The notes beneath the pieces are model-generated. The model made no database searches. It was not told where the DNA came from and saw nothing but the letters and a program-made list of their open reading frames with translations. A stretch of DNA of 64,000 nucleotides from the NCBI GenBank assembly GCA_022747635.1, contig JAKTNV010000041.1:2728501-2792500 (forward strand), read 5' to 3'. Positions 1 to 11,174 of this stretch are shown here, piece after piece. The number at the start of each line of letters is the position of its first letter. Position 1 is the first letter of the stretch. Source of the DNA: Hetaerina americana. Lineage: Eukaryota > Arthropoda > Insecta > Odonata > Calopterygidae. The translations under genes and the position numbers were made by a program.

Positions 1-44
<44 letters not shown>
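1..44. repeat. (AT)n microsatellite at window edge
   Basis: Uninterrupted AT dinucleotides from the first base, stopping where the RTE-like LINE fragment begins. The array probably continues outside the window. Confidence 0.97.
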
Positions 45-46
<2 letters not shown>

Positions 47-1172
47 ACATATGAAGACTTTGTTAGATGAGTTTTAGTTCCTATTCCGAAAAAGGAAAAG
101 GCTACATCATGTGAGGACTACAGGACAATAAGTTTAATATCCCACGCAATTAAAGTTGTTCTCAGGATCATAAGCAAAAGGATAGAGAGTAGGGCAAATG
201 ATTACTTAGGGAATGAATAGTTTGGGTTAAGGAAGGGCAGAGGTACGCGTGACGCCATTGCAGCGATGAGATTATTAACCAAGAGGAATATATAATACAA
301 AGACGAGGTATTAGCCTGTTTCGTAGATATCGAAAAAGCTTTTGATAAAGTGAATTGGGAAAAACTAACGAGTATATTGTAGAAAATAGGAATACATTTA
401 AGAGAAAGGAGACTAATCCGCAACCTGTACATGTTTCAGACTGCGAAAGTGCGAGTGGGGAACGGGGAGTCAGGACGGGCAGTGTTAGGGAGAGGTGTAA
501 GGCAGGGTTGCCCATTATCACCGTTGCTGTTCAACCTGTATGCAGAGGAAATGATCAAAGAGGCATGGGAAGAACTGAGATTGAGAATAAAAATCAGAGG
601 GGAATTCATACATACAGTTAGGTTCATTGATGGCCAAGCTTTAATTTGTCAGTCAGCCAAGGGTTGCAAGAGTTGCTGAGTGAAGTGGAAATTCAATACG
701 ATAGGTATGGGGTGAGAATCAATATTAATAAAACAAAGGTTATGCGATTTTCTAGAAGGAAAAAGGCTAAGCTAAACATTAAAATAGGAGGGCAGAAACT
801 AGAGCAGGTAGAACAGTTTACGTATCTCGGTAGTGTTTTGGACCAACACGGTCAAAGTAGTAGGGACGTAAGGAGAAGAATTGCGCTAGGCAAAGAGGCT
901 TTAACAAGGAGGAGGGAGTTGATGACAGGGACTTTGAGTAAGGATGTTAAGAAAAGACTAGTAAAAACTTTGATATGGAGCGTAGCTATGTACGGCGCGG
1001 AAACGTGGTCATTGAAGCAGGATGATAGACGCAGATTGGAGGCTTTTGAAATGTGGGTGTGGAGAAGAATGGAGAAGGTAAAATGGACAGAGAAGAAAAC
1101 AAATGAGGAAGTACTTGGTATGGTGGGCGAAGAGAGGGGTTTATTGGGAGAAATCCCCAATGGGAATTGGGA
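45..1172 (+). mobile_element. RTE/BovB-like LINE fragment, copy 1 (reverse transcriptase), decayed
   Basis: A 5'-truncated piece of the commonest LINE family in this window. In order it encodes, across shifted frames, the CEDYRTISLISHA segment, a FRKGRGTRDAIA-like stretch (decayed), RGVRQGCPLSPLLFN (RT motif B), and the thumb/connection segment TYLGSVLDQHG to YGAETWSLKQ. The catalytic motif C reads FIDG near 622-640, whereas sister copies at 29.2 and 61.9 kb read FADD, so this RT is dead. Several frameshifts and stops break it. It starts directly at one (AT)n array and ends at another. Assignment to RTE/BovB rests on protein resemblance (SLISHAAKV, FRKGRGTRD, the C-terminal FEMWVWRRM block), not on a search. 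Confidence 0.88.
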
Positions 1173-1173
1173 G

Positions 1174-1212
<39 letters not shown>

Positions 1213-1251
1213 CCTCTATATATATACTGTATATCGCCCTCTCTTCCTTGA
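646..1251 (+). pseudogene. LINE RT thumb/C-terminal region, broken
   Basis: Longest open stretch of LINE copy 1. It covers the segment after RT motif C: RINKTKVMRFSRR-like, then GGQKLEQVEQFTYLGSVLDQ, RRIALGKEA, and LKQDDRRRLEAFEMWVWRRMEK. The last ~20 residues are read out of the (AT)n array and are not genuine protein. It lacks endonuclease and RT palm, so it is a remnant. Confidence 0.8.
1176..1209. repeat. (AT)n microsatellite
   Basis: Perfect AT run between the 3' break of LINE copy 1 and a PLE-type terminal unit. Confidence 0.95.
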
Positions 1252-1355
1252 TAAAGGTGGCAACGACCACCGAAAATTCGAAAAATATTGAGTCTCTTTT
1301 TTGTGTGTTTCTGTGTTTTTGTCTGTGTCCACTAGTGCTAAGTGTTATACATTAT

Positions 1356-1357
<2 letters not shown>
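1210..1357 (+). mobile_element. Short PLE-type terminal unit between (AT)n arrays, hammerhead-like
   Basis: About 150 bp wedged between two (AT)n runs. At 1248-1275 it reads TTGATAA, one base, a GGTGG / CCACC hairpin with a 6-nt loop, then GAAA, followed by GAGTCTC and a T-rich tail ending in TGTGTTT. This follows the layout of the other PLE ends in the window. The core departs from hammerhead consensus (UUGAUAA for CUGANGA), so catalytic competence is doubtful. Assignment rests on shared layout with the loci at 22.4, 48.9, 58.3 and 63.2 kb. Confidence 0.5.

Positions 1358-1404
<47 letters not shown>
1358..1404. repeat. (AT)n microsatellite
   Basis: AT run on the 3' side of the short PLE-type unit. 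Confidence 0.95.
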
Positions 1405-1408
<4 letters not shown>

Positions 1409-4400
1409 ATTTAATTCGCATCATTGGGCATAAACTCTGCTGAGTGTGTTTTGAAATTATATTTTGTAATATCTCCATTTTCTTTGTTAATTACGAAATA
1501 ATTACAGTAGTTAAACGTTACTAATTCGTTACATTTTGAGAATTAGACTAAAAGGCACGTATCTGAGTGGACTTTTGGCGGATAGAACTTTGCTACATGT
1601 GAAAAACTTACGTTATTAAAAGATGGGTGCCCATAGCGTTAAAAGAGAGCGTTTATGCAATTGTACCGCGAGTTGCGAATTCGAATGCGAATTAACCTAT
1701 GCAAATTAACTTTCTTCCTTGTGCAAAGAAAGAAAACTGACTGGTTTTTCGTCGGACTAATTGTCATTGTTTGGCACACTTCAAAGTTAAACGAGTTGAC
1801 GCTTGGTGCCGCCAATCTAAAAGGCGTTAGAATGATTTTCGTGCGAGCTAGATGCCTATTAGGAGTTAGCCAGAGATGGAAGCGATTGGAGAGGGGATCG
1901 ATGCTATTAGATCCGTCGCTGAATGGAGGCTTGGAATGGTGGATGAATGGCGGAAAGGCTTTAGCCCCCTTCCCCCCGCCGGGACAAGGGGAGAATGGCC
2001 GAGGGGGCAGGGAAAGAGAGGGGTAAACTGCCCTGCCAGGCGGAATTTCCGCAACGGAATGTGGGTTCCAACCGTTTTCTGCCGGCACGCGGAAGGATAA
2101 GGGATCATATAGACCCCTGGGGAGTTGAGATGACGCGGGAAGGGGGAGCTACTAGGGGGGACTACTTCTACCACTGTTTCGGAGTGACCCCTTGATCCTG
2201 TGTTAACACGAGGTCAAAGCATTGGTCAGAGAATAGGGCAGGCGTCTGTGTGCTTGGGATAGCGGGCGAGAGTGTGTCGTGGGGGGTTGGGGGGGGGGGG
2301 GTAGGTCGTTTGGAAGTTCTTTAAATACCCGCGCTTGAGCCGTTGTGTGAAGATGTCCGTGTTTACGGCGACAAAGCGAGGAAGGGGAGGACAAGGACTC
2401 TCCCTCACCCCCCCCCTCCTCACTCATAACAAAGGGCTAAAGCAATGTCTGTCGTTCCGTGCGACTCAAACAATGTAAACGTGCCCGATTCACGGATATC
2501 CGAGGCGTTGATTGTCTTGCCCTGAGAGAGGGGTGGAAGTTGGGCACGACATTAGGAAGTGACATCACGAACGTGAAGGGAACGAGGGGAGCTCTCCGCC
2601 GTCTTTCTTCTCGTGCGAGGAAGAAATCTTTAATTAAGTGTTCCATTGCCTCGATTGCCAGTGAAAACTACAGATGTACTTACTCTAGCGGGAAAAGATG
2701 AAACAGACATCGGAAATGAATGTCACGGTATTAATGTAAGAAAGAAAACTTTCCATGATGAATTTCATCATTATCATTTACATTTTACGTCATAAAACTA
2801 GTATATTGGAAATTCAGATAAAGTTTAAGAACAAATAAACAAGCTTTTTATTTGAAACTTAAATACGGCGTAATCTTCATGATTTTCATATTTTCCAAGT
2901 CATCCTCTTTCTTAACGTGTCACAAGATACGAAGAGATTTGCGCAAGCATCCAAATTTGTCGCGATAATATTTATGAAATTACGAAAGTACGTTAATGAC
3001 TATTTCATGAAATGTATTAGCTTGATATTGACTGAATAATTTGGAAAATTACATTTAAATTAAATGAAATATCGTCAACAGTACACAAATACTTTTTTAT
3101 CATGCAGCACTCTTAGGCTCGTGTTTGTGCTCGGAAACCGGGGGAAAAGTAATTGAAGGGTGCAGATACCCGCATTACAATCTGTTTTTTAAAACAAGAT
3201 AATTAAAAATCATAGAGCCATTCAGAATTTTGTTACATTTAAGCCAGAGCCCTTTACTGGAAATGATAAAACAATCAGAGTGGCGGACGAAGAGCCATTA
3301 TCGCGCCTACGTGAGAATATTTTGATAAATAATCGAGAATAAGTACGCGAAGCTCATATTATTACCATTTATTAGAGATACAAGTCGCAACCGTGGATTT
3401 TTTAACGTAATTTGATACCTTTTGTCTAACTTCAAAATTCTTATAAAAAGAGACGTTTCAGGCGTGATATGGTGGAATATCATGATTAATTAAAAATAGC
3501 AATTTTCCAAAAAAATTTTTGTGGAAAATTGCTATTTTTAATTAATTCAAAATTCTTGTTTCGATATTTCGCTTTTAAACAGAGAAGATGATGCACAGTT
3601 TTCTTTTCGGTGCCGTTGCAAATTCTGGCCGGTCGCATATTTACTCTTTCATTTAGCAAAGTATTTTACGTGAACTAATCTCGCCAGTCATTTGCAGTTT
3701 CCCCAATCGAAGTCAATAGCAAATACTGATTAGCGTTCTCCAAAATCTCTCTCCCCAGTTCTCCACCTCGCGTACCCAATTCCACGCCCTTCTTACCAAT
3801 ACCTACTTCCCTTCTCAAGCGACCTCAAAGACCAGTTCCTTAAGTCCAAAATCCATTCTCAAATTTACTCTGCAAAAGTTCAATGAATTTTCTCCTTAAA
3901 AATCCCCTAAAATCCCTACTAATTTTATGGAACATTATCTAATCCTGATTCCTTGTTCCAATTCATCTCCTCTAGCGCTTACCGCAACTCGCTGGCCAAT
4001 ATTCCTTGAACTACAGGCTGTAAGCTGTCCTCGTTCACGTCGCGTTCTCTACCAGCGACCACGTAAATCTAGAGACGAAACCTAAAAGAGCCTTATATTT
4101 ACAATGAATCTCCTCTATGCATTAATTATTTACTCCTCCTCTGAATCTCTCCTGACTTTAATTAATACATTATTTTCGAATGGTTTTCCCTTTTGATCGG
4201 AATATTTTTCACCCTTCCTGCACCTTGGAAATTCTTTTAATTTCTTATACAGCGCTTCTACTCACCCCTGCATCTCATATTTCTCCACACCGTCGCACTG
4301 ATCTTCCCAGCTCATCCACTTGTCTTTATTCGTTTCTTGTCAATGTTTCATATGTATTCCCTGTGGATTCTCCTCCCCAATTCTTTCGTGTATTTTGCCC

Positions 4401-4570
4401 CTCTCAACACCCCGCTCTAAAGATGCGACTGCCTTTCCGTTACCCTTTCCAATCCCTATGCTGATTTGGATTCAAAACGTTTTTCTTGGGAGCTCTCTCT
4501 TCTTACTCCCGTTAAACCGCCCAAGGCAGTATTTGCGAGTAAGGTATACGATGTCGTATGGGCGAGAAGA
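1405..4570. other. No recognisable gene; mixed intergenic DNA
   Basis: The small open frames here are short, overlap on both strands and match no family I know. It contains a G-rich block with a long G run around 2281-2301, an AT-rich stretch from about 2700 to 3660 with a short hairpin, and a pyrimidine-rich stretch from about 3700 to 4500. I see no splice-bounded exon series. Confidence 0.6.
3485..3546. repeat. Short inverted repeat (hairpin), 25-bp arms
   Basis: Arms 3485-3509 and 3522-3546 are perfect reverse complements around a 12-nt A/T spacer. No coding sequence is associated. It could be a tiny MITE or an isolated palindrome. Confidence 0.8.
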
Positions 4571-4574
4571 TTGC

Positions 4575-4780
4575 CCAGGGTCTATTTTTATGAATGGAAT
4601 TTAAGATTTGAACCGCAAAGTGGTAAGTGAAGTTAGGATGTTCGCGGATGAAACGGTGACGTATCGGGAGATTCCTGGGATGAGGATTGCTTAATACGAG
4701 CGAAGGATGCATTACGAAATGGTGTCCAAAGTGATAATCAATATATTGAACCATAACAAATATTTTGTGGCTGTTGTCCT
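4575..4780 (+). mobile_element. CR1/Jockey-type LINE RT fragment (motif C region)
   Basis: Reads VRMFADETVTYREI, matching the FADDTVIYREI region of CR1/Jockey-group reverse transcriptases, with a D-to-E change in the catalytic pair. Preceding residues INDLNRKV also fit. The match fades on both sides and only about 50 codons are visible, so this is an old scrap. Confidence 0.55.
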
Positions 4781-5316
4781 TAAAAGATCAATGTTTGTAT
4801 GTTTGCCGAGGCAGTATATCGCATTCCCAGGTGTGTTGTTAGGAGAGGAGACCATGTCCATGTAATTCTGGAGTTTCCTCTTCTTAATTTTCAGTTCTGC
4901 ATGACCTGTTTTGCTATGATCGAAGCACTGTTTCGAATAAAATATAACTAATTTATTAGATGAATTACCCTCTGTTTTTAATTAAGTCTTCCTCGAGCAT
5001 GCATTAAAAATTTCACGAAATTTGATATTACTATTTATTATTATTATTATTGGGTAATCTAACGGTTAAGGTAGGTTTTTGGATGGACAAAGCTACTAAA
5101 TAAAACATTTTGTGACTCCTAACAAAATACAAAATCCAGCATCCTACTCTACATCAGGTCCCTCTTCATCTCTGAGTACTTTCTTCCTCCCTTCATCCCG
5201 TCCAACATCCCTATCCTGTTCCTTCCCTTTCCTCGTTGGCCTAACATTCTTCCCTCAATCACTGTCTTCAACATCCCACTGCCGGTCAATACCCCCTTCA
5301 TCCACTTTTCCTGCCT

Positions 5317-5805
5317 CTATAGGATTCCTCCCAACAAACCCCTCTCTTCGCCCACCATACCAAGTACTTCCTCGTTTGTTTTCTTCTCTGTCCATTTTAC
5401 CTTCTCCATTATTCTCCACACCCACATTTCAAAAGCCTCCAGTCTACGTCTATCCTCCTGCTTCAGCGACCACGTTTCCGCGCCGTACATTGCTACGCTC
5501 CATATCAAAGTTTTTACGAGTCTTTTCTTAACATCCTTACTCAACGACCCTGTCATCAACTCTCTCCTCCTTGTGAAAGCCTCTTTGCCTAGCGCAATTC
5601 TTCTCCTTACGTCCCTACTGCTTTGACCGTGTTGCTCCAAAACACTACCGAGATACGTAAACTGTTCTACCTGCTCTAGTTTCTGCCCCCCTATTTTAAT
5701 GTTTAGCTTGTCCTTTTTCCTTCTAGAAAACCGCATAACCTTTGTTTTATTTATATTGATTATCATCCCATACCTGTCGCACTGAATTTCTAATTCACTC
5801 AGCAA
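5317..5805 (-). pseudogene. LINE RT thumb/C-terminal region (copy 2)
   Basis: 162-codon open frame covering LSELEIQCDRYGM, INKTKVMRFSRRK, GGQKLEQVEQFTYLGSVLEQ, TRRRELMTG, YGAETWSLKQ and FEMWVWRIMEKVKWTEKK. It is the best preserved copy of this segment in the window. A stop at 5806-5808 separates it from the upstream frame holding motif C. Confidence 0.82.
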
Positions 5806-5808
5806 TGC

Positions 5809-5997
5809 TTACAACCCCTTGGCTGAATGACAAACTAAAGCTTGGTCATCAGCAAACCTAACTGATTTTACGAATTCCCCGCCCGCTTTCATTCCTACCT
5901 CCAATTTTTCCCATGCCTCTTTGACCATTTCCTCTGCATACAGGTTGAACAGCAACGGTGATAATGGGCAACCCTGCCTTACACCTCTTCCTAACAC
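5809..5997 (-). pseudogene. LINE RT motifs B-C (copy 2)
   Basis: 62 codons with LGRGVRQGCPLSPLLFN (motif B) and RFADDQALV (motif C, catalytic DD intact). It lies in frame with the thumb segment downstream apart from one stop, and follows the deletion junction at about 6005-6020. Confidence 0.82.
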
Positions 5998-6365
5998 TAC
6001 CCATCCGGACTCCCCGTTACTTGCTCTATGTTGACTACGCTTCTTCCTACTTCTTCATTCAATACTATAGCAACCCCTCGTTGGCTCTTGTCTCCGCCGC
6101 TGTATATTCTTCTATAAGTAACACTCCAGTAATCCTCGCTATCCTTCCATCTCACCTCGCATAGGCCTAAAATATCTATATTTCCCCTTTCCATCTCTCG
6201 CTTAATATTCTGCAATTTCCCTGTCCTTATTATTGTTCTAACATTCGACGTTCCTATTCTAACTAATTTGGTCTTCTTTTCTTGCGTCTTCTGTCCTGCT
6301 GTTGCTGGTTTTCCCTTGCATGGGTTTCGGAAGCCTTGCCTTCCCCGCTGCCGGGCACGACACAC
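5997..6365 (-). pseudogene. LINE endonuclease N-terminus fused to RT by deletion (copy 2)
   Basis: 122 codons. Residues about 33-110 read LVRIGTSNVRTI, REMERGNIDILGLCEVRW and YSGGDKSQRGVAIVLNEE. These are the first blocks of the apurinic-like endonuclease of RTE/BovB LINEs (often labelled 'craniofacial development protein 2-like' in annotations). The catalytic E of CEVRW is present. After VVNIEQVT the sequence switches to RT sequence (GSPDG, from the NGESGW region), ending at a stop. The fused product lacks the rest of the nuclease. Confidence 0.82.
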
Positions 6366-6709
6366 AGCCGATTGGGCCGAGCCCTGTAGTTGCCAGGACT
6401 CAAAATCTCTGTATAGTTCATCATGTTAATCTTGGGAATGATAATTGAGGTGGTTTCCCGTTGCCTTCCCCAATTGTGTTATTAACGTGACACCATCACT
6501 TACTGGCCGCCCCACTGCGGTCAGACGCCATTGCAGCCGCCTCACTGAGGAACAGACGCTGCGTGGACTAACTTTCGTTTGGCTCCTAACCTTCGACCTA
6601 TCTGGCATGGGTGGCCCTACCAGGAACAATTATTATTACTCCCGCGAGCACAGCTCTAGGGGTCATCGGAACGCACAAGCCCTTCCACCACGTCAAGTTT
6701 GTAGTCCAG

Positions 6710-7090
6710 GGAGGGGATATTTGATTTATTTTACGAAATATTTCCCCCTTTGCTCGACCTCTCTCATATCCTCTCTTATCACTCACCCTTCCCACCTGGT
6801 ACTTGCACCCTTTGCCACACACCTTTATGGTGGATCGCGGGGTATTTAGGCCGATGTCGATGAGGCTTTTTCCGAGACTGTGTAAAGCGGTTGCATGTAA
6901 CGCCTATATATAAGTGAGTTACGTTGGGCACATGGCAAATGTAGATCGAAGAATCATGAATAGAAAAGTTGCAACATAGTGAAAAAAACAACTGAACGTT
7001 AAATGTTTTAAGCTAGAATTTGAGGGGAACCACGGGACGAAATTTCGGCGAAGGAAGGTTTAGTGTCGAGGGGCATCGATTAGGGCGTAA
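6710..7090. other. No recognisable feature
   Basis: Mixed-composition spacer between two minus-strand LINE copies. I see no coding, RNA or repeat structure. Confidence 0.5.
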
Positions 7091-7094
7091 TATT

Positions 7095-8092
7095 TGCTCC
7101 GTGCACTTGCTGCCTCCCTTCATCACGTCCAAAATCCCTTTCCTCGTTTGCCCTCTATTAAAATCTTCAACTTCCCACTGCCAGTCAACACCCCCTTCAT
7201 CCACTTTTCCTGCCTCCGTAGGATTTCTCTCAACACAGCACTGTCTTCGCCCACCATACCTAGCACTTCCTCATTTGTTTTCTTCTCGGTCCATTTCACC
7301 TTCTCCATTCTTCTCCACACCCACATTTCAAATGACTCCAATCTACGTCTATCCTCCTGCTTCAATTACCACGTTTCAGCACCGTACATAGCTACACTCC
7401 ATATCAAAGTTTTTACGAGCTTTTTCTTAATACCCTTACCAAACGTCCCTCTGAGGAACTACCTTCTCCTTGTGAAAGACTCTTTGGCTAATTGCGCAAT
7501 TCTTCTACATATCTCGGTGCAATCATTACAGTTTTGGTCAATAAGGTTTCCCTTCCGGGAAACGTAAAATGTTCCCACCTGCTCTATTTTTTATCTTTTA
7601 TTTTAACGTACACATTGGCCTTTCCCTTTCTTCAAAGTCTTAAAATATTTGCTTTGTTTTCAATGATTTTCATTCCATGTCTGTTAAATTTATTTACTTA
7701 TACACAGAAATATGTATAGCCTCTTTAGTGAGTGTATAACAATAATAGATTCTGATTGTACTCTACACTACTACTTCTGAGTGACCTCATGGCTGCCATG
7801 ACATTACGCGCGCCTCTCCCATTCCGGAACCCAAACTAATAATCCGCTCTGTAATCATATACCTCCCTCTTCGTTTTTTCATAGACTTTCCCAAGCACGA
7901 CCTTGACTTCGTTTTAAAATCAATCGCACTAACTATATCCGGAGGATAACGCGGACTGACTTTCGTCTCGCTTCTACCCTTTGACCTATCTCGCATAGTT
8001 GACCCTACCAGAAACACGTTTAATTGGAATCACTGTTCCCGCCATCACAGATCTGGGGTTCATCGGAGCGCACAAGCCCTTTCACCAAGGTA
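7095..8092 (-). mobile_element. RTE/BovB-like LINE, diverged copy, heavily deleted
   Basis: On the minus strand: 5' UTR remnant (8092-7945, sharing the GTGCGCTCCGATGAACCCC-type start of other copies), then a decayed FRKGRGTRD block (about 7860-7790), then the thumb/C-terminal block (7700-7105) including LKQEDRRRLESFEMWVWRRM and TEKKTNEEVLGMVGED. It is more divergent than copies 2, 3 and 5 and has several deletions. It is not functional. Confidence 0.78.
7123..7365 (-). pseudogene. LINE RT C-terminal block
   Basis: 80 codons: KQEDRRRLESFEMWVWRRMEKVKWTEKK, then EEVLGMVGED, then RQEKWMKGVLTGSGKLK. It corresponds to the extreme C-terminus of the RTE-like ORF, without the catalytic domain. Confidence 0.78.
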
Positions 8093-8164
8093 AGATTGAA
8101 TTAATGTTTTCAAAAGTAATAATTCAATCGATAGAAATAATTTAAGCATATTAATCTTAACAAA

Positions 8165-8290
8165 TTCCAAAGAAACTGCGGGAGATGTCGCAGTAACAGT
8201 AACTTTTAACGGGGTCATCCGCTAATGTGCATTTACATGCAACAATTTAAGAGTGTAACATTCATTCGCCTTGGCTGGGATATTAATCTT
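8165..8290 (-). mobile_element. Partial copy of the SINE-like repeat found at 36.6-37.2 kb
   Basis: The block from CCAAAGAAACTGCGGGAGAT to CATTCGCCTTGGCTGGG matches, in the same order on this strand, the reverse complement of the right arm and tail at about 37080-37195. The tRNA-like head seen there is missing or destroyed here. A weak resemblance to the rest of that repeat may continue to about 8430. Confidence 0.65.
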
Positions 8291-8439
8291 ATGTAATTTA
8301 ATATTCCATAGTTCACCAGACAGTATTTCAAGACGTGAATAGTCATGACATCCCTCCCATGTGATAGCAGGTAATCAACTTCTAGAGGATGTGGCGACTC
8401 GATATTTTGGGGCCAATGCCAATGAGCAGAGATGTAAAG

Positions 8440-10585
8440 TGACCCTGATGCCATTTAGACACTGATGCCACCTGCGGAAGCAAGTGCTAGAGGGATCCTT
8501 GTCGTAAAGCGTTCCCGACGGGGTCATTCACGGCAGGGTGATTGATGGGCTGCAGACGAGAAGGCGGGAGACTACCTTCCATGTACCTCAGGGTGCAGCC
8601 GAGAAGCCATCTCACAATAAACCCATTGAAATATGTGCAATCTTAAATGAAAATAACACCGTAAGAAGTGAATAACCTCCACCGCTCTGGATCTGACCAA
8701 ACAGGAAACATCTCGCTTTTCAATCGGACACAAATACTTGTACTCTGGGTTCATGTTCCCCACGACCACACGGCCTCCAAGGTCCAACGGAAAGGGGCGA
8801 GGGCAGGCTCCTTTCCTTTGGACCTTTGGAGCAAGGACAGGCTCTTTAGACACACAGGCTAAGATAGCTCCAGTCTCTCTGATGTCGCCTGGAGTTCACT
8901 TCTCCCTCTGGTCCCTTTGAGAAAGGAAAGACAGCGAGGCGTCCTTCATTCGGATGCGTTCCTCGAAATGAAGTGGGCGTCGGAAGTGCGAGGGGGAAGT
9001 GCATTGCATGGAATCAAATAGAATCGATTGCTCAATGGGTATAATCTTTTGCTGAGTGTCACGGTCTAGTACTTACTTTCTTAGTCTACAAGTTATACAG
9101 GGAAATTAGGGTACTGTAGTTTGGGGAAGATCCACAAATTATTGCTACAGTTCAACCAGTGGCTGCCCTTATTATTATTTCGCAACCATCTCCTGGACCC
9201 TCCTTCACTCCTTTCTTTATCTGTCCTCTTCCCTTTTGTAATTCTTATGGCCATTAAATAATCACTGAAATCAATACCCTCGCCGGCCATTCCCGCTGTT
9301 TTAGATTTCTTTAGCATTAGGAGATACGCCCACAATGGTGGACGTGGGGTCGGAACAGTTGAGGGACGGGATTCGCCCGTCCAATGGAAGCGCCTCCCCT
9401 CCCTCCACACTCCTCTTCCATCTCCCCTAGGAAATGAACCATTCCGACACACACGTGAAATTTTGCTTTGTTCCATTGATTGCATGAGTTACTCCTCACT
9501 CTTGCCTTTCTTTTGGCCTGCCATGTGTTCCGTGGACGGAAGAGATCAGAAATTGCCGGTTGGATGGAACATAGCGAAGCGTAAATGACGAATTTGTCAA
9601 TCGACCAAGTACACTCGCCGAAGAATGAAAACGATCATAAAAAATAACAATTGAGTAGGACGTGGACAAGATAGAGTGCGCAACCAATACGCGAAATTTT
9701 GCATTACCGAGTAAGATAGGATGTGTCATTCAAAAATAGCAAACACAAATTGAATTAAAATATTCGAAATTTTCATACCGAAGGCATTAATCAATAGTAT
9801 GGATTGAACGTTGAATAAGGATTGAAATGAACTTATTCTGGCCAGAAATTGGAAAACAAAATGAACTAGCCATCGTAGGAAAATAGAAAAAGATAATAAT
9901 TAGTCTTAATTATTATATACTGGTCTCTATAATATTGGCGAGAGGGCTCCTAGTCCGCTCTCTTCGGAACGTGACACGACCTTTTGGGTGCCATCGTGAG
10001 CGGGGAAGGGGAATGGGGCACCGAGGTGAACCCGTCGCGGGTAAGCACCGGTCTTTCATTTCAAGGAGCGCGGTCACATTGCATCGCAATCTGAGGAATT
10101 AAGCGAGGAGTACGGGCATACATTTTGTACTGAGAAAGTCATCTGTGGAATTCCTCTTCGACGTGCGTTTCGAGAATATTCCATCGATGGGTATTAAGCT
10201 GTTTCCGAATTTCCATGGCAAAACTTCGTCATACAAGCCATGATCGTTACCCCGCAGCCGAGCCGAGCAACTTGATCAACTACGAAGCGGCAAATGTGAT
10301 GAAAACTTATTGATTGGTTTAAGCTCATTGATAATCTCACCTGCTCCAGGGAATTGGGAGTTTAATATTATCCTTTTTGTCATTTCACGTCAAAATACGA
10401 GATACATACAATTTGGTACGTACATGAGTGTAATATATGGCCTATACCATAATGCGAATAGATATTACGTGGATAAAGAAAAACCGATGGAATGGCATCC
10501 CGTTGTTTGACTGGTCGCAGGCAATAGAGTACAACACCTCATGCCCATTGGTCTTCAGTAAAGGTTCAATAAAAGAACGAGATTA
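8440..10585. other. No recognisable gene
   Basis: About 2.1 kb without an identifiable coding region. An imperfect hairpin lies at about 8779-8822 (GGTCCAACGGAAAGG against CCTTTCCTTTGGACC). Open frames are short and lack domain-like conservation. Confidence 0.5.
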
Positions 10586-11171
10586 GCTTGGAAGTAGTTT
10601 TTACGAATTCCCCGCCCACTTTCATTCCTACCTCTAGTTCTTCCCATGCCTCTTTGATCAATTCCTCTGCATACAGGTTGAACAGCAACGGTGATAATGG
10701 GCAACCCTGCCTTACACCCCTTCCTAACACTGCCCATCCTGACTCCCCGTTTCCCACCCGCACCTGAGAAGTCTGAGACATGTACAGGTTGCGGATTAGC
10801 CTTCTTTCCCTCCAATCTATTCCTATTTTCTGCAATATACTCATTAGTTTTTCCCAATTCACTCTATCAAACGCTTTTTCGAAATATACGAAACAGGCAA
10901 ATACCTCCTGGTTGTGTTCTATATTCCTCTCGATTAATAATCTATTTACTGCAATGGCATCACGCGTACCTCTCCCCTTCCTAAACCCAAACTGATCATC
11001 CCCTAAGTAATCATTTGCTCTACTCTCTATCCTTTTGTTTATGACCCTGAGAACAACTTTAGCTGCGTGGGATATCAAACTTATCGTCCTGTAGTCTTCA
11101 CATGATGTAGCCTTTACCTTTTTGAATGAATGTAGAATGGAGGTCAAAAATACAAGTTGGTTAGTGATCAT
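10566..11171 (-). pseudogene. LINE reverse transcriptase, partial open frame
   Basis: 201-codon open frame. About residues 18-190 are RT palm sequence of the RTE-like family, uninterrupted by stops. The first ~17 and last ~12 residues come from flanking DNA. Motif C (FADD) is absent, so no polymerase activity is possible. The open frame suggests a fairly young copy before truncation. Confidence 0.82.
10590..11125 (-). mobile_element. RTE/BovB-like LINE fragment, copy 4 (RT palm)
   Basis: Both ends are truncated. The fragment runs from CEDYRTISLISHA through FRKGRGTRDAIAV, CFVYFEKAFDRVNWEK (motif A, catalytic D retained), RGVRQGCPLSPLLFN (motif B) to GGEFVK, just before motif C. It breaks at about 10600 and 11125 inside unrelated sequence with no visible tail, so it is an orphan internal fragment left by deletion or rearrangement. 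Confidence 0.88.
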
Positions 11172-11174
11172 TGC

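Larger units (their letters stand above)
5034..6705 (-). mobile_element. RTE/BovB-like LINE, copy 2, internally deleted but with both ends
   Basis: Read on the minus strand this copy has a 5' UTR (about 6705-6370), an endonuclease start (6365-6020), a direct jump into mid-RT (from about 6010), RT motif C and thumb (5805-5317), and a 3' end ending in a TTA/TAA trinucleotide tail (5034-5050). The conserved 3' terminal motif GGTAGGTTTTTGGATGGAC (plus strand) recurs in the copies at 29.98-30.06 and 62.75-62.81 kb. Short-period 3' tails are typical of RTE elements. Both ends are present but most of the endonuclease, the linker and the N-terminal RT are missing, so it arose by internal deletion, not 5' truncation. 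Confidence 0.88.
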
